NCBI RefSeq assembly: GCF_000478605.2
Contig: NZ_ASHX02000001.1
Span: 3,077,895 to 3,141,894 of the forward strand
Reading direction: 5' to 3'
DNA from: Streptomyces thermolilacinus SPC6
GTDB taxonomy: Bacteria; Actinomycetota; Actinomycetes; Streptomycetales; Streptomycetaceae
Length of the DNA: 64,000 bases
Of the stretch, positions 55,494 to 64,000 are shown one piece after another (the first letter of the stretch is position 1; each line of letters opens with the position of its first letter). The notes beneath the pieces were generated by a model, which saw only the letters and a program-made list of their open reading frames with translations, ran no database searches and was not told the DNA's origin. The translations under genes and the position numbers were made by a program.

Positions 55494-57557
55494 TCAGACG
55501 CCGATCGGGCGGCCGTCCTCGCGGTAGACGGCGACGACCGACGGGCGGACCAGCTTGCCCGGGCCGTCGGGCCACGCCGACGCGGGGTTCTCGACGGTCG
55601 CGCCGTCCACCTCGCCCGGGTGCTGGACGGCCACCAGGACACGGCGGTTCTGGATGATCGGCCCGCACGTCTCGGCGCCGACCGGGACGGTCAGGAACTG
55701 CTTCAGCTCACCGCGCCGCTCGCCGTGCGTGGCCACGCCGAACAGGCCGTCGTGGGTGCCGAGCGCGTTGCCGTCCGTGGAGATCCAGAGGTTCCCGTAC
55801 GGGTCGAAGGCGACGTTGTCGGGGCAGGAGATCGGCGACACCTTCTCCTTCGGGTACCCGGCGTAGTACGTCGCCGGGTCGTCCGGGTCGCCCGCCACCA
55901 GGAACAGCCGCCACGCGAAGCCGTCGGCCGCCGGGTCGTCCCAGTGCTCGGCCAGCTCCAGGATCTGGCCGTGCTTGTTCCTGGCGCGCGGGTTGGCCTC
56001 GTCCACGCCGGGCTTCCCGGCCGTGCCGCGCTGCGAGTTGTTCGTCAGGGCCACGTACACCCGGCCCGTACGGGGCGACGGCTCGACGTCCTCCGGGCGG
56101 TCCATCTTGGTGGCGCCGACCTTGTCCGCGGCGAGGCGCGTGAAGACGTACACCTCCTCGGCGGTCATGCCGGGCACGTGCGACACGTTGTCCGTGGCCA
56201 GCGGGATCCACACGCCGGAGCCGTCGAACTCGCCGTCGTCCGGGAGCTTGCCGGTGCCGTCGAGCTCGGCGGCGGGCGAGTCGCCGGTCAGCTTCGCCAC
56301 GTACAGGGTGCCCTCGTCCAGCAGCGTCAGGTTGTGCTCGCGGGCGGCGCGCGAGCCGCCCTTCATCATCCGCTTGCTGGAGACGAACTTGTAGAAGTAG
56401 TCGAACCGCTCGTCGTCGCCCATGTACACGACCGGGCGGCCGTCGTCGGTGAGCCGGGGCTGCGCCGCCTCGTGCTTGAACCGGCCCAGCGCGGTCCGCT
56501 TCCGGGGCGTCGACTCCGGGTCGTACGGGTCGAGTTCGACGACCCAGCCGAAGCGGTGCGACTCGTTGGGCTCCTGGGCGGCGTCGAACCGCTTGTCGAA
56601 CCGCTCCCACTTGCGCTCGGTCGTGCCGGAACCGATGCCGTAGCGCTTGTCGGTGGCGGAGGAGCCGTTCGCGAAGTACTGGTTGAAGTTCTCCTCGCCG
56701 TGGAGGGTGGTGCCCCACGGGGTGGTGCCGCCCGCGCAGTTGTTGAGCGTGCCGAGGACCTTGCGGCCCGACGGGTCGGCGGACGTCCGCAGCAGGGCGC
56801 TGCCCGCGGCGGGGCCGGTCATCTCGAACACGCTGGTCGCGGTGAGGCGGCGGTTCAGCGGGTGGCGGGTGACCGGGGTGAGCTTGCCGGTGCGGTGCTC
56901 CTCCTGCACGACGACGACCGACAGGCCGTGCGCCGCCCAGGCGATCTCGACCTGCTCGCGGGTCGGGTTCTCCGCGTCGTACCCGCGGAACATCAGGTTC
57001 TCGTCGGTGTACTCGTGGTTCGCGACGAGCACCTGGCGGCCCGGCTCTCCCCGCAGCGGCAGGAGCGACAGGAAGTCGACGTTGTAACCGAACTGCCCGG
57101 CCTGCGCCTTGGCGGTCTGCCGCTCCGGGTCGAAGGCGGGCGCGCCGCGCAGGATCGGCTCGCCCCAGCGGATGACCACGTTCTGGGCGTAGCCGCGCGG
57201 GACGGTGACCTGGTCGGCGGTGTTCGGCGCGACGGGCGTGAAGCGCAGGCCGCGCGCCCCCTGCGCCTTGCCCGCGCCGTGCTTCCGCGCGGCCGACTGC
57301 GCCTGCGCGGCGTGGGCCTCCGGGGCGCCCGCGCCGAGGACGGCGCCGCCCGCGGCGGTCGCGACGGTCACCACGGCGGCGGCGCGCATCAGGGAGCGGC
57401 GGGAGAGGGCGTCGGCTATGACGTCGCCGACGTACTCGTTGTCGCTGGTGTTGGGCACCTCGTGGAAGCAGGCGTCACCGCAGCGGTAACGGCAGGTCAG
57501 GGCCGAGCGGCCGCCCGCGTGCGGGGTCATGGTGAGCAACGGCAGCAGCTTGCGCAC
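55494..57557 (-). CDS. PhoX-family (DUF839) secreted alkaline phosphatase
   Basis: This 687-residue protein carries an internal Tat signal (SRRSLMRAAAV, about 52-80) after an N-terminal stretch with two cysteine pairs, a layout typical of this family. LVANHEYTDENLMF, NNCAGGTTPWGTTLHGEENFNQYF and GYDLDPYDPES-like segments match PhoX, a calcium/iron-dependent phosphatase that releases phosphate from organic esters. A PHO box lies about 95 nt upstream. Expect secretion under phosphate limitation. Confidence 0.88.
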   Translation of the reverse strand: MRKLLPLLTMTPHAGGRSALTCRYRCGDACFHEVPNTSDNEYVGDVIADALSRRSLMRAAAVVTVATAAGGAVLGAGAPEAHAAQAQSAARKHGAGKAQGARGLRFTPVAPNTADQVTVPRGYAQNVVIRWGEPILRGAPAFDPERQTAKAQAGQFGYNVDFLSLLPLRGEPGRQVLVANHEYTDENLMFRGYDAENPTREQVEIAWAAHGLSVVVVQEEHRTGKLTPVTRHPLNRRLTATSVFEMTGPAAGSALLRTSADPSGRKVLGTLNNCAGGTTPWGTTLHGEENFNQYFANGSSATDKRYGIGSGTTERKWERFDKRFDAAQEPNESHRFGWVVELDPYDPESTPRKRTALGRFKHEAAQPRLTDDGRPVVYMGDDERFDYFYKFVSSKRMMKGGSRAAREHNLTLLDEGTLYVAKLTGDSPAAELDGTGKLPDDGEFDGSGVWIPLATDNVSHVPGMTAEEVYVFTRLAADKVGATKMDRPEDVEPSPRTGRVYVALTNNSQRGTAGKPGVDEANPRARNKHGQILELAEHWDDPAADGFAWRLFLVAGDPDDPATYYAGYPKEKVSPISCPDNVAFDPYGNLWISTDGNALGTHDGLFGVATHGERRGELKQFLTVPVGAETCGPIIQNRRVLVAVQHPGEVDGATVENPASAWPDGPGKLVRPSVVAVYREDGRPIGV

Positions 57558-57647
57558 GGTGTTCCTCCTTCGGCGCGCACCGCGCCGACGTGGTGTCGTG
57601 ATCGTCCGGCGGCGACGTTAAGCGGGCCCCTGAGCAGGGCGGCGGCA

Positions 57648-57669
57648 AAGAGGTGAACGTGCGATGAAT
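57648..57669 (-). promoter_or_regulatory. PHO box (PhoP binding site) upstream of the PhoX-type gene
   Basis: On the minus strand ATTCATC and GTTCACC start exactly 11 nt apart (57669 and 57658). This matches the Streptomyces PHO box of 11-nt direct repeat units GTTCACC. It sits in the divergent gap between the PhoX-type gene and the VWA gene, so it could affect both. Confidence 0.7.
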
Positions 57670-57826
57670 GGGGAGCGTCGGGGGCGGGGTTGACGCGAAT
57701 GGACGGCAGCGTTCCGCGCCACTCCGGGCGGCTAACCTTACGTGTCCGCCCTGGCCAGGGATGATTCCTGAGTATTCCCAGCAGTACGGACATATACGGC
57801 ACCCAATATGCGAAAGGCCATGGCCC

Positions 57827-59488
57827 ATGGGCATTCGGAGCTTGCTGCGCAAGGTGTTCGGACGCGACCGCGAAGCGGAGCACGACGCGGTCACGTCCAC
57901 CCCCTCCGTCCCGCCCCAGGCGGAACGCACGGTGCCCCAGGACGAACCGCCGGCGACGGCCCCCACCCCGGAGGAGGTCGCGGCGGAGCTGGTGGCGGCG
58001 TCCTTCGACCAACCGAAGCCCACCATCCCTCCCGCCCGCACCGACTCCCCCAAGTCCCCGGCGGACATCGCCGCGGGCGCCACCGCGGAGGAGACCCCGG
58101 CGAAGGCCCCAACGGGCGCCACCGCGGAGGAGGCCCCGGCCGAGAAGCCCGCCGCCGCGGAGCCGGAGGCCGAGAGCGCCTCCAGCCCGGAAGCGACGGC
58201 TCCCGCGGGGGAGTCGGCGACCGCCGGGCCCACCGAGCCGGTCACCGCCCCTGCTGACGCGTCCAAGTCCGCCGCCCAGCCCGGACCGGCAGCCGCCCCG
58301 GCCGCCGAGGACGCCTCCGGCGCAGACGGCACGGCCACCGCCGACACGGCGCAGGACGCCGACGACGAGGCCCCGGCGGACGAACCCGCGCCCCACGCGG
58401 AGCAGGCCCCCCAGGCCAAGGCCCCCGGGGCCGAAGCCAGCGAACCGGCCGCCACCACTGACACCGCGCCGCAGCACGCCGACACCGAGGACGCCCCCGG
58501 CGCAGACAGCGCGGCCACCGCCGACACGGCGCAGGACGCCCCCGCCGGTACGGACGGCACCCGCACCGCCGACACGGAGCCCGAGGCCACGGAGCCCGCA
58601 CAGGACCAGACCCCGGCCACCGAGCCCGCCGCCGAAGCCGGGACGGCCACCCCCGACACCGCGCCGCAGCACGCCGACACCGAGGACGCCCCCGGCGCAG
58701 ACGGCACGGCGGCAGACGCCAGTACCGTCCAGGCCGAGGACAGCGCCCCTCAGGAGGGCGCCGGTCCCCAGGCCGGGGACAGCGCCCCCCAGGAGGACGC
58801 CGACGCCCAGGCCGAGGACGGTGCTCCCGCGGTGGCGTTGCGGCAGGTCAAGGGCGCCGCCCCGGAGGGCGTCGTCGAGGCGTACAAGGCCGCCGGGGCC
58901 GTGCTGCGCAAGCGGGGGCTCCAGGGGGCGCGGGCCACGGTGTACCTGGTCCTCGACCGGTCGGGGTCGATGCGCCCGTACTACAAGGACGGCAGCGCCC
59001 AGCGCCTCGGCGAGCAGGCGCTGGCCCTCGCCGCGCACCTGGACGAGAACGCCACCGTGCCCGTCGTCTTCTTCTCCACCGAGATCGACGGCACCGGCGA
59101 CCTCACCCTCGACAACGCCGAGGGCCGGATCGACACCCTCCACGCCGGGCTCGGCCGCATGGGCCGCACCAACTACGACCGTGCGGTCCGCGAGGTCCTC
59201 GCCCACCACGAGCAGGCCCACCCGGACCGTCCCGCGCTGGTGATCTTCCAGACGGACGGCGCGCCCGAGTCGAAGACGGCCGCGACGCAGGCCCTCGCGG
59301 AGGCCGCGGCGACCGGGCGGCCGGTGTTCTGGCAGTTCGTGGCGTTCGGCGATGAGGACGGCAAGGCATTCGACTACCTGCGCAAGCTGGACGTCGACAA
59401 CGCCGCGTTCTTCCACGCCGGGCCCACCCCCAGCGACATCCCGCACGCCCGCTTCTACCGCGAGCTCCTCGCCTCCTGGTCCGTCTGA
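57827..59488 (+). CDS. von Willebrand factor A domain protein with repeat-expanded linker
   Basis: This 553-residue protein begins with a basic amphipathic stretch [16 protein letters not shown]. About 290 residues of Ala/Glu/Pro/Thr-rich low-complexity sequence follow, including duplicated segments. A C-terminal VWA domain has the MIDAS motif DRSGS in [18 protein letters not shown], then GRTNYDRAV and FQTDGAPES. Similar VWA proteins often sit with tellurium-resistance (ter) type systems, but no ter gene is present here. It is cytoplasmic by lack of a signal peptide; the function is unknown. Confidence 0.85.
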   Translation: MGIRSLLRKVFGRDREAEHDAVTSTPSVPPQAERTVPQDEPPATAPTPEEVAAELVAASFDQPKPTIPPARTDSPKSPADIAAGATAEETPAKAPTGATAEEAPAEKPAAAEPEAESASSPEATAPAGESATAGPTEPVTAPADASKSAAQPGPAAAPAAEDASGADGTATADTAQDADDEAPADEPAPHAEQAPQAKAPGAEASEPAATTDTAPQHADTEDAPGADSAATADTAQDAPAGTDGTRTADTEPEATEPAQDQTPATEPAAEAGTATPDTAPQHADTEDAPGADGTAADASTVQAEDSAPQEGAGPQAGDSAPQEDADAQAEDGAPAVALRQVKGAAPEGVVEAYKAAGAVLRKRGLQGARATVYLVLDRSGSMRPYYKDGSAQRLGEQALALAAHLDENATVPVVFFSTEIDGTGDLTLDNAEGRIDTLHAGLGRMGRTNYDRAVREVLAHHEQAHPDRPALVIFQTDGAPESKTAATQALAEAAATGRPVFWQFVAFGDEDGKAFDYLRKLDVDNAAFFHAGPTPSDIPHARFYRELLASWSV

Positions 59489-59635
59489 GGCCCCGGACCG
59501 CGGCGCGTGGCCCCGGTCCCGCGACCAGCGCGGGGCCGGGGCGGCCACCACCACCGGGCCCCGGGCCGCACCCCGGCGGCGTACCCCGGCAAACGGAGGT
59601 GAGGGGCGCTTCGGCCGACGGATAGGATTTCGACC

Positions 59636-61255
59636 ATGGCGGCCACTGGAACCGAGAAGCAGGGGGACGAGAGCGTGAAGGCTTTCTACGTATCGACCCC
59701 CATCTACTACGTCAACGACGCTCCTCACCTGGGCCACGCCTACACGACCGTCGCAGGCGACGTGCTCACGCGCTGGCACCGTCAGCGCGGCGAGAAGGTG
59801 TGGTACCTCACCGGCACGGACGAGCACGGTCAGAAGATCATGCGCACCGCGGAGGCGAACGGCGTCACCCCGCAGGAGTGGTGCGACAAGCTCGTCGAGG
59901 AGGCCTGGAAGCCCCTCTGGGAGCACCTGGACATCGGACACGACGACTTCATCCGCACCACGGAGAAGCGCCACACGGACCGTGTCCAGGAGTTCGTGCA
60001 GGACCTGTACGACAAGGGCGAGATCTACAAGGGCGGCTACGAGGGCCCGTACTGCGTGGGCTGCGAGGAGTACAAGCTCCCCGGCGACCTCATCGAGGAC
60101 GAGCAGGGCGTGAAGCTCTGCCCGATCCACAAGAAGCCGGTGGAGATCCTCAAGGAGGAGAACTACTTCTTCAAGCTCTCCGCGTACGGCCCGAAGCTCC
60201 TGGAGTTCTACGAGGCGAACCCGGACTTCATCCAGCCCGAGTCGGCGCGCAACGAGGTCGTGAACTTCGTCAAGCAGGGCCTTCAGGACCTGTCCATCTC
60301 GCGCTCCACGTTCGACTGGGGCATCCCGATCCCGTGGGACGACAAGCACGTCATCTACGTGTGGGTGGACGCCCTCCTGAACTACGCGACGGCCGTCGGC
60401 TACGGCGCCGACCAGGCGAAGTTCGAGGCGACGTTCCCCGCGAACGTGCACCTCGTCGGCAAGGACATCCTCCGCTTCCACGCGGTGATCTGGCCCGCGA
60501 TGCTGATGGCGCAGGGCCTGCCCGTGCCGGGGAAGGTCGCCGCGAACGGCTGGCTGATGGTCGGCGGCGAGAAGATGTCGAAGTCGAACCTGACCGGGAT
60601 CAAGCCGCAGGACCTGACCTCGCACTTCGGCGTGGACGCCTACCGCTGGTACTTCCTGCGGGCCATCGCGTTCGGCAGCGACGGCTCGTTCTCCTGGGAG
60701 GACTTCACCGCCCGGTACACCTCGGAGCTGGCCAACGACTACGGCAACCTCGCCTCGCGCGTAGCGGCCATGGTCGGCAAGTACTTCGACGGCGCCCTGC
60801 CGGAGGCCACCGCCGCCGGTGACGCCGAGCAGGCCATCCAGGACGGCCTGGCGAAGGCGGTCGCAGAGTCCGACCGGAAGATCGGTGAGGAGCTGGACTT
60901 CCAGGGCGGCATCCTGGCGGTCTTCGACTTCGTGAAGCAGGTCAACGGCTACATCACGGAGCAGGAGCCGTGGAAGGTCGCCAAGGACGACTCGCCGGAG
61001 GGCCGCGCCCGCCTGGCGACGATCCTGTACACGGCGGCCGAGTCGCTGCGCGCGGTGGCCGTGCTGCTGAACCCGGTCATGCCGGAGACCTCCCGGAAGC
61101 TGTGGGAGTCGCTCGGTGCCGAGGCCGGTCTCGGCGCGCTGGCCGACCAGCCGCTGGCCGACGCCGCCCGCTGGGGGCAGCTGCCGGTGGGCGCGACGGT
61201 GACGAAGGGCGCGGTGCTGTTCCCCCGCCTGGAGGAGCCCAAGAAGGACGCCTGA
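59636..61255 (+). CDS. metG: Methionyl-tRNA synthetase
   Basis: This 539-residue class I synthetase has HLGH at 31-34 (HIGH box) and KMSKS at 313-317. One zinc-knuckle-like module is seen (PYCVGCEEYKLPGDL to LCPIHKKPVE). The anticodon-binding helical domain follows, and the C-terminal dimerisation domain is absent. The GTG at codon 14 (VKAFYVSTPIYYV) is an alternative start. It charges initiator and elongator tRNA-Met. Confidence 0.97.
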   Translation: MAATGTEKQGDESVKAFYVSTPIYYVNDAPHLGHAYTTVAGDVLTRWHRQRGEKVWYLTGTDEHGQKIMRTAEANGVTPQEWCDKLVEEAWKPLWEHLDIGHDDFIRTTEKRHTDRVQEFVQDLYDKGEIYKGGYEGPYCVGCEEYKLPGDLIEDEQGVKLCPIHKKPVEILKEENYFFKLSAYGPKLLEFYEANPDFIQPESARNEVVNFVKQGLQDLSISRSTFDWGIPIPWDDKHVIYVWVDALLNYATAVGYGADQAKFEATFPANVHLVGKDILRFHAVIWPAMLMAQGLPVPGKVAANGWLMVGGEKMSKSNLTGIKPQDLTSHFGVDAYRWYFLRAIAFGSDGSFSWEDFTARYTSELANDYGNLASRVAAMVGKYFDGALPEATAAGDAEQAIQDGLAKAVAESDRKIGEELDFQGGILAVFDFVKQVNGYITEQEPWKVAKDDSPEGRARLATILYTAAESLRAVAVLLNPVMPETSRKLWESLGAEAGLGALADQPLADAARWGQLPVGATVTKGAVLFPRLEEPKKDA

Positions 61256-61308
61256 CCGTCCGACCGGTCCCAGGCGCCTGCCGGGCCGCCTCGTCCGCAC
61301 CCGCTCAT

Positions 61309-61347
61309 GAGACCGCCGCCCCACCGAGAGGCCGGGGCGGCGGTCTC
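61309..61347 (+). terminator. Terminator downstream of metG
   Basis: A perfect 14-bp stem (61309-61322 with 61334-61347) with an 11-nt loop lies 53 nt past the stop. Confidence 0.75.
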
Positions 61348-61426
61348 GCGCGTACCGGCCCCCGCGTCCGCGTCCGCCGCACGCCCCGCCCCGTCCCGTC
61401 GCCCGGCCCGTTCCCCAGGAGTCCCC

Positions 61427-62431
61427 GTGTCCGCTGCCGTCGTCGCCCGCCGGGCCTGGCTGACCGATCTGCCCGTGCTGGCGGTCGCCGTCGTGTGGGG
61501 GTCCAGCTATCTGGCCGCCAAGGGGATCACCACCGCCCAGACGGTCGTCGCGGTGCTCGTGCTGCGGTTCGCGGTCGTCATCCCCGTGCTGGTCGTCGCC
61601 GGGTGGCGGGGGCTGCGGCGGATGAGCAGGGCGCAGGTGGGCGGCGCCGGCGTGCTGGGGCTGATCCTCGCGGGGATCTTCCTCGTGGAGACGTACGGGC
61701 TCGTCCACACCTCCGCGACCAACGCCGGGCTCATCATCAGCCTCACCATGATCCTCACCCCGGTCGCGGAGAGCCGGGTGCGCGGGACACGGCTGTCCGG
61801 GGCGTTCATGGCGGCGGCCGGGATGTCGGTGCTGGGGGTGGTGCTGCTGACGCAGGGCACCGGGTTCAGCGCCCCGTCGGGCGGTGACCTGCTGATGCTG
61901 TGCGCGGCGGTGGCCCGTACGGTGCACGTCCTGGCGATGGCGCGGATGGAGTCGGTGCGGGGCGCGGACGCGCTGTCGCTGACGACGGTGCAGCTGGGCG
62001 GGGCGGTGCTGGTGTTCGCACTGCTGGCGGCCGGGGGCGTCGGGACCGGGGGCGGTACGCCGTGGGCCGTGGCGGCCGGGTTCGGGGCGGGCGAGTGGCT
62101 TGGGCTGCTGTACCTGTCGGTGTTCTGCACGCTGTTCGCGTTCTTCGTGCAGATGTGGGCGGTACGGCGTACGTCCCCGTCGCGGGTGAGCCTGCTGCTC
62201 GGTACGGAACCGGTGTGGGCGGCCGTCGTGGGGATCGTCCTGGCGGGCGACCGGCCGGGGTGGCTGGGCTTCGTGGGCGTGGCGCTCGTCCTGTGCGGCA
62301 CGGCCTGGGGCCGTACGGCGGCGGACCGCGACCGGGAACGGGACCGGGTCCGGGCCGGGGACCAGGACCGGGGCCCGGAGCGGACCGGTGGGGCCGCCGC
62401 CGCGGAACCGGACCGGGCGCCGGCCTCCTGA
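61427..62431 (+). CDS. EamA/DMT-superfamily transporter
   Basis: This 334-residue protein has ten hydrophobic helices in two EamA repeats. VVWGSSYLAAKGITTAQTVVAVLVLRF is the first-repeat hallmark, and LYLSVFCTLFAFFVQMWAVRRTSPSRVSLLLGTEPVW is the second. Such proteins export or exchange small metabolites such as amino acids; the substrate is unknown. The charged tail after residue 290 is low-complexity. The GTG at 61427 follows AGGAGT. Confidence 0.9.
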   Translation: MSAAVVARRAWLTDLPVLAVAVVWGSSYLAAKGITTAQTVVAVLVLRFAVVIPVLVVAGWRGLRRMSRAQVGGAGVLGLILAGIFLVETYGLVHTSATNAGLIISLTMILTPVAESRVRGTRLSGAFMAAAGMSVLGVVLLTQGTGFSAPSGGDLLMLCAAVARTVHVLAMARMESVRGADALSLTTVQLGGAVLVFALLAAGGVGTGGGTPWAVAAGFGAGEWLGLLYLSVFCTLFAFFVQMWAVRRTSPSRVSLLLGTEPVWAAVVGIVLAGDRPGWLGFVGVALVLCGTAWGRTAADRDRERDRVRAGDQDRGPERTGGAAAAEPDRAPAS

Positions 62432-62474
62432 GCCCCGCCACCTGAGCCCCCGACACCTGAGCCCGGCCTCCTGA

Positions 62475-63338
62475 TCAGCGGGCCAGGCTGCGTACGTCGC
62501 CCATCACCACCACCGGCTTGTGCGCCGGGTCCAGCCAGCGCAGCAGCTCCCGCATGTGGGCGCGGAGCAGGGAGACGCAGCCCTGCGTGGGCCCGTCGTG
62601 GTCCACGTGGAGCCAGATGCCGCCGCCGCGCTCCTCGCCGAGGGGGCGGGCCCAGTCGAGGGGCGTCCTGCCGGGGACGCGGTTGTAGTTGATGGCGACG
62701 ACGTAGTCGAAGGACCCCTCCAGCGGCTCGCCCAGGGAGCCGGTTCCGGTCGCGACGAACCGGGGGCTCTGGTCGTACGGGAGCTTCGCGCCCGGGTCGG
62801 GCAGGAGGCCGCCCGCGTCGGTGAGCCGGAACACGCCGATCGGGGAGCGCAGGTCGTCGCGGACGTGATGGTCGGTCCAGCCCTTGACGGCGTTGTGCGC
62901 GGGCCACGGGTCGGACGCGGCGGTCCAGCCGGTGTCGGGGCGGCGTTCGTACAGGGTGGCGGTGCCGGTGTTCAGGTCCCGGCCGTGGCCCTGGACGACG
63001 ACGGCCTGGCGGGTGTCGGGCGGGATCGCGGCGCGGGTGGCGGGGCCGAGGCCGGGGATCTGCGCGGAAGCGGCGGGCGGCCCCGGTACGCCCTTCGGGG
63101 AAGCGGCGGACGCGGTGCCCCTCGGGGACGCGGCGCCCTCCGGGGCGGGGACGCCGCTCGGGTGGGCCCGGCCCCCGGCGGTACCCCGTTCGGCCGAGCC
63201 GGTACCGGTGCCGGTACCACCGCCCGGCCCGCCTCCTTGCCCCTCGACGCAGGCGGTCAGCGGCAGCAGCGCGAGCAGCAGCGTCGCGGCGAGTAGGCGG
63301 CGGGGGCGTCGCGGGACGGGCGGCAGGGCGGGCGACAT
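62475..63338 (-). CDS. L,D-transpeptidase-family lipoprotein
   Basis: This 287-residue protein has a lipobox-like LTAC with Cys30, a long Gly/Pro/Ser linker to about residue 110 and a YkuD-like catalytic domain. HVDHDGPTQGCVSL carries the conserved His and the nucleophile Cys of the (S/T)xGC motif. It would cross-link or trim peptidoglycan on the outer membrane face, or be a related hydrolase. The ATG at 63338 was chosen for the signal peptide. Confidence 0.85.
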   Translation of the reverse strand: MSPALPPVPRRPRRLLAATLLLALLPLTACVEGQGGGPGGGTGTGTGSAERGTAGGRAHPSGVPAPEGAASPRGTASAASPKGVPGPPAASAQIPGLGPATRAAIPPDTRQAVVVQGHGRDLNTGTATLYERRPDTGWTAASDPWPAHNAVKGWTDHHVRDDLRSPIGVFRLTDAGGLLPDPGAKLPYDQSPRFVATGTGSLGEPLEGSFDYVVAINYNRVPGRTPLDWARPLGEERGGGIWLHVDHDGPTQGCVSLLRAHMRELLRWLDPAHKPVVVMGDVRSLAR

Positions 63339-63516
63339 GGCGGGCCTTTCGCTGGGGCGGCTTCGGCGCCGCGCCCCGTGTCGGCACGGTTCGCGGCGCT
63401 CTCCCCTACAGGCGTGCCACGGTGAGCCCCGCGCAGAACGCACCATCCCCCAGAACGCCCCCGTACGCACGACCCGCCGTCCCCGCGGGGGCATGGCGTA
63501 GGCCCCTCCCGGGCAT

Positions 63517-63557
63517 GGCGAAGGCCCCGGAACCTGCCTGGTTCCGGGGCCTTCGCC
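63517..63557. terminator. Terminator downstream of aspS
   Basis: A perfect 17-bp stem (63517-63533 with 63541-63557) with a 7-nt loop lies 11 nt past the aspS stop. It may also shield the divergent lipoprotein promoter. Confidence 0.85.
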
Positions 63558-63567
63558 GTGCCTCTGG

Positions 63568-64000
63568 TTACTTCTCCGTGGCGGGCTTGCGCACCGAGAT
63601 GTTCAGCTCGCGGAGGCGGGACTCGTCCAGCTCCGTCGGGGCGCCCATCATCAGGTCCTGGGCGTTGCCGTTGAGCGGGAAGGCGATCGTCTCGCGGATG
63701 TTCGGCTCGTCGGCCAGCAGCATGACGATGCGGTCCACGCCCGGGGCGATGCCGCCGTGCGGCGGGGCGCCGAAGCGGAACGCGCGGAGCATGCCCGCGA
63801 ACTCCTGCTCGACGGTGTCCCGGCCGTACCCGGCGATCTCGAACGCCTTGATCATGATCTCGGGCTCGTGATTCCGGATCGCGCCGGAGGACAGCTCGAC
63901 GCCGTTGCAGACGATGTCGTACTGCCAGGCCAGGATGTCGAGCGGGTCCTTCTCCTCCAGGTCCTTCATGCCGCCCTGGGGCATCGAGAAGGGGTTGTGG
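63568..64000 (-). CDS. aspS: Aspartyl-tRNA synthetase, C-terminal part (runs off the window)
   Basis: The visible 144 or so residues end the gene. [40 protein letters not shown] and the class II motif 3 [20 protein letters not shown] are diagnostic of bacterial-type Asp[13 protein letters not shown] is conserved near the end. The 5' part lies beyond base 64000. Confidence 0.95.
   Translation of the reverse strand, partial: HNPFSMPQGGMKDLEEKDPLDILAWQYDIVCNGVELSSGAIRNHEPEIMIKAFEIAGYGRDTVEQEFAGMLRAFRFGAPPHGGIAPGVDRIVMLLADEPNIRETIAFPLNGNAQDLMMGAPTELDESRLRELNISVRKPATEK

Noticed and set aside
57527..61927. Open frame of 1466 codons on the minus strand
   Set aside because: It runs antisense through metG and the VWA gene. 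Its composition (Arg/Gly/Val/Leu-rich without domains) is what GC-rich shadow frames give.

Overview
The window looks like a 64-kb piece of a Streptomyces chromosome. The base composition is very GC-rich, third codon positions are almost all G or C, and GTG starts are common. Several proteins are recognisable Streptomyces types: the 68-residue developmental regulator BldC, the Lsr2 paralogue LsrL, valine dehydrogenase, a mycothiol-type maleylpyruvate isomerase and an LAxTG (class E) sortase substrate. A perfect 14-bp ParB site (parS) at 26784-26797 suggests the central, origin-proximal part of the chromosome. All functional calls come from reading the sequence and remembered family features; no database search was run.

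Layout. 0-9 kb: a zinc-finger-like miniprotein, a CcdA/DsbA-like thiol redox pair, helicase HrpA, tRNA-Asp, a CPT-like kinase with an SMI1/KNR4 gene, and about 1 kb of repeat-rich non-coding DNA. 9-13 kb: bldC, a conserved hypothetical gene, valine dehydrogenase and a DUF3073 gene. 12.7-36 kb: a purine and DNA-replication neighbourhood with purM, purF, purL-purQ-purS, purC, purD, dnaX and the small SRP RNA. Set among these are a META-domain lipoprotein, lsrL, three tRNA-Gly genes, an ABC transporter with its own two-component system, an N,N-dimethylformamidase-like protein and a membrane protein that looks like an M48 protease without its zinc motif.

35.9-38.8 kb: tRNA-Ser(GGA) followed by a small degenerate integrative element. 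It is bounded by perfect 65-bp direct repeats. It carries a frameshifted tyrosine-recombinase remnant and one intact, markedly AT-richer membrane-protein gene of unknown function.

38.8-64 kb: a second ABC plus two-component module with the same four-gene order, an LAxTG-anchored coiled-coil protein, cobM-cobL, a MerR-PP2C fusion, a DrrAB-type exporter, an APC amino-acid permease, a PhoX-type phosphatase with a PHO box, a von Willebrand A protein with an expanded repeat tract, metG, an EamA transporter, an L,D-transpeptidase lipoprotein and the 3' end of aspS.

How the genes work together. Seven de novo purine genes are spread over about 20 kb in at least four transcription units: purLQS is one overlapping operon, purF-purM are neighbours, and purC and purD are separate. 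The CcdA/DsbA-like pair would move reducing power or oxidise thiols at the membrane. Each ABC module probably senses an envelope signal with a DesK/NarL-type kinase and controls its transporter. The most noteworthy items are the tRNA-Ser remnant island with its foreign gene, the dispersed intergenic repeat family shared by 8.2-8.5 kb and 48.7 kb, the M48-like pseudoprotease and the MerR-PP2C fusion. No CRISPR array, complete insertion sequence, recognisable riboswitch or complete secondary-metabolite cluster was seen.
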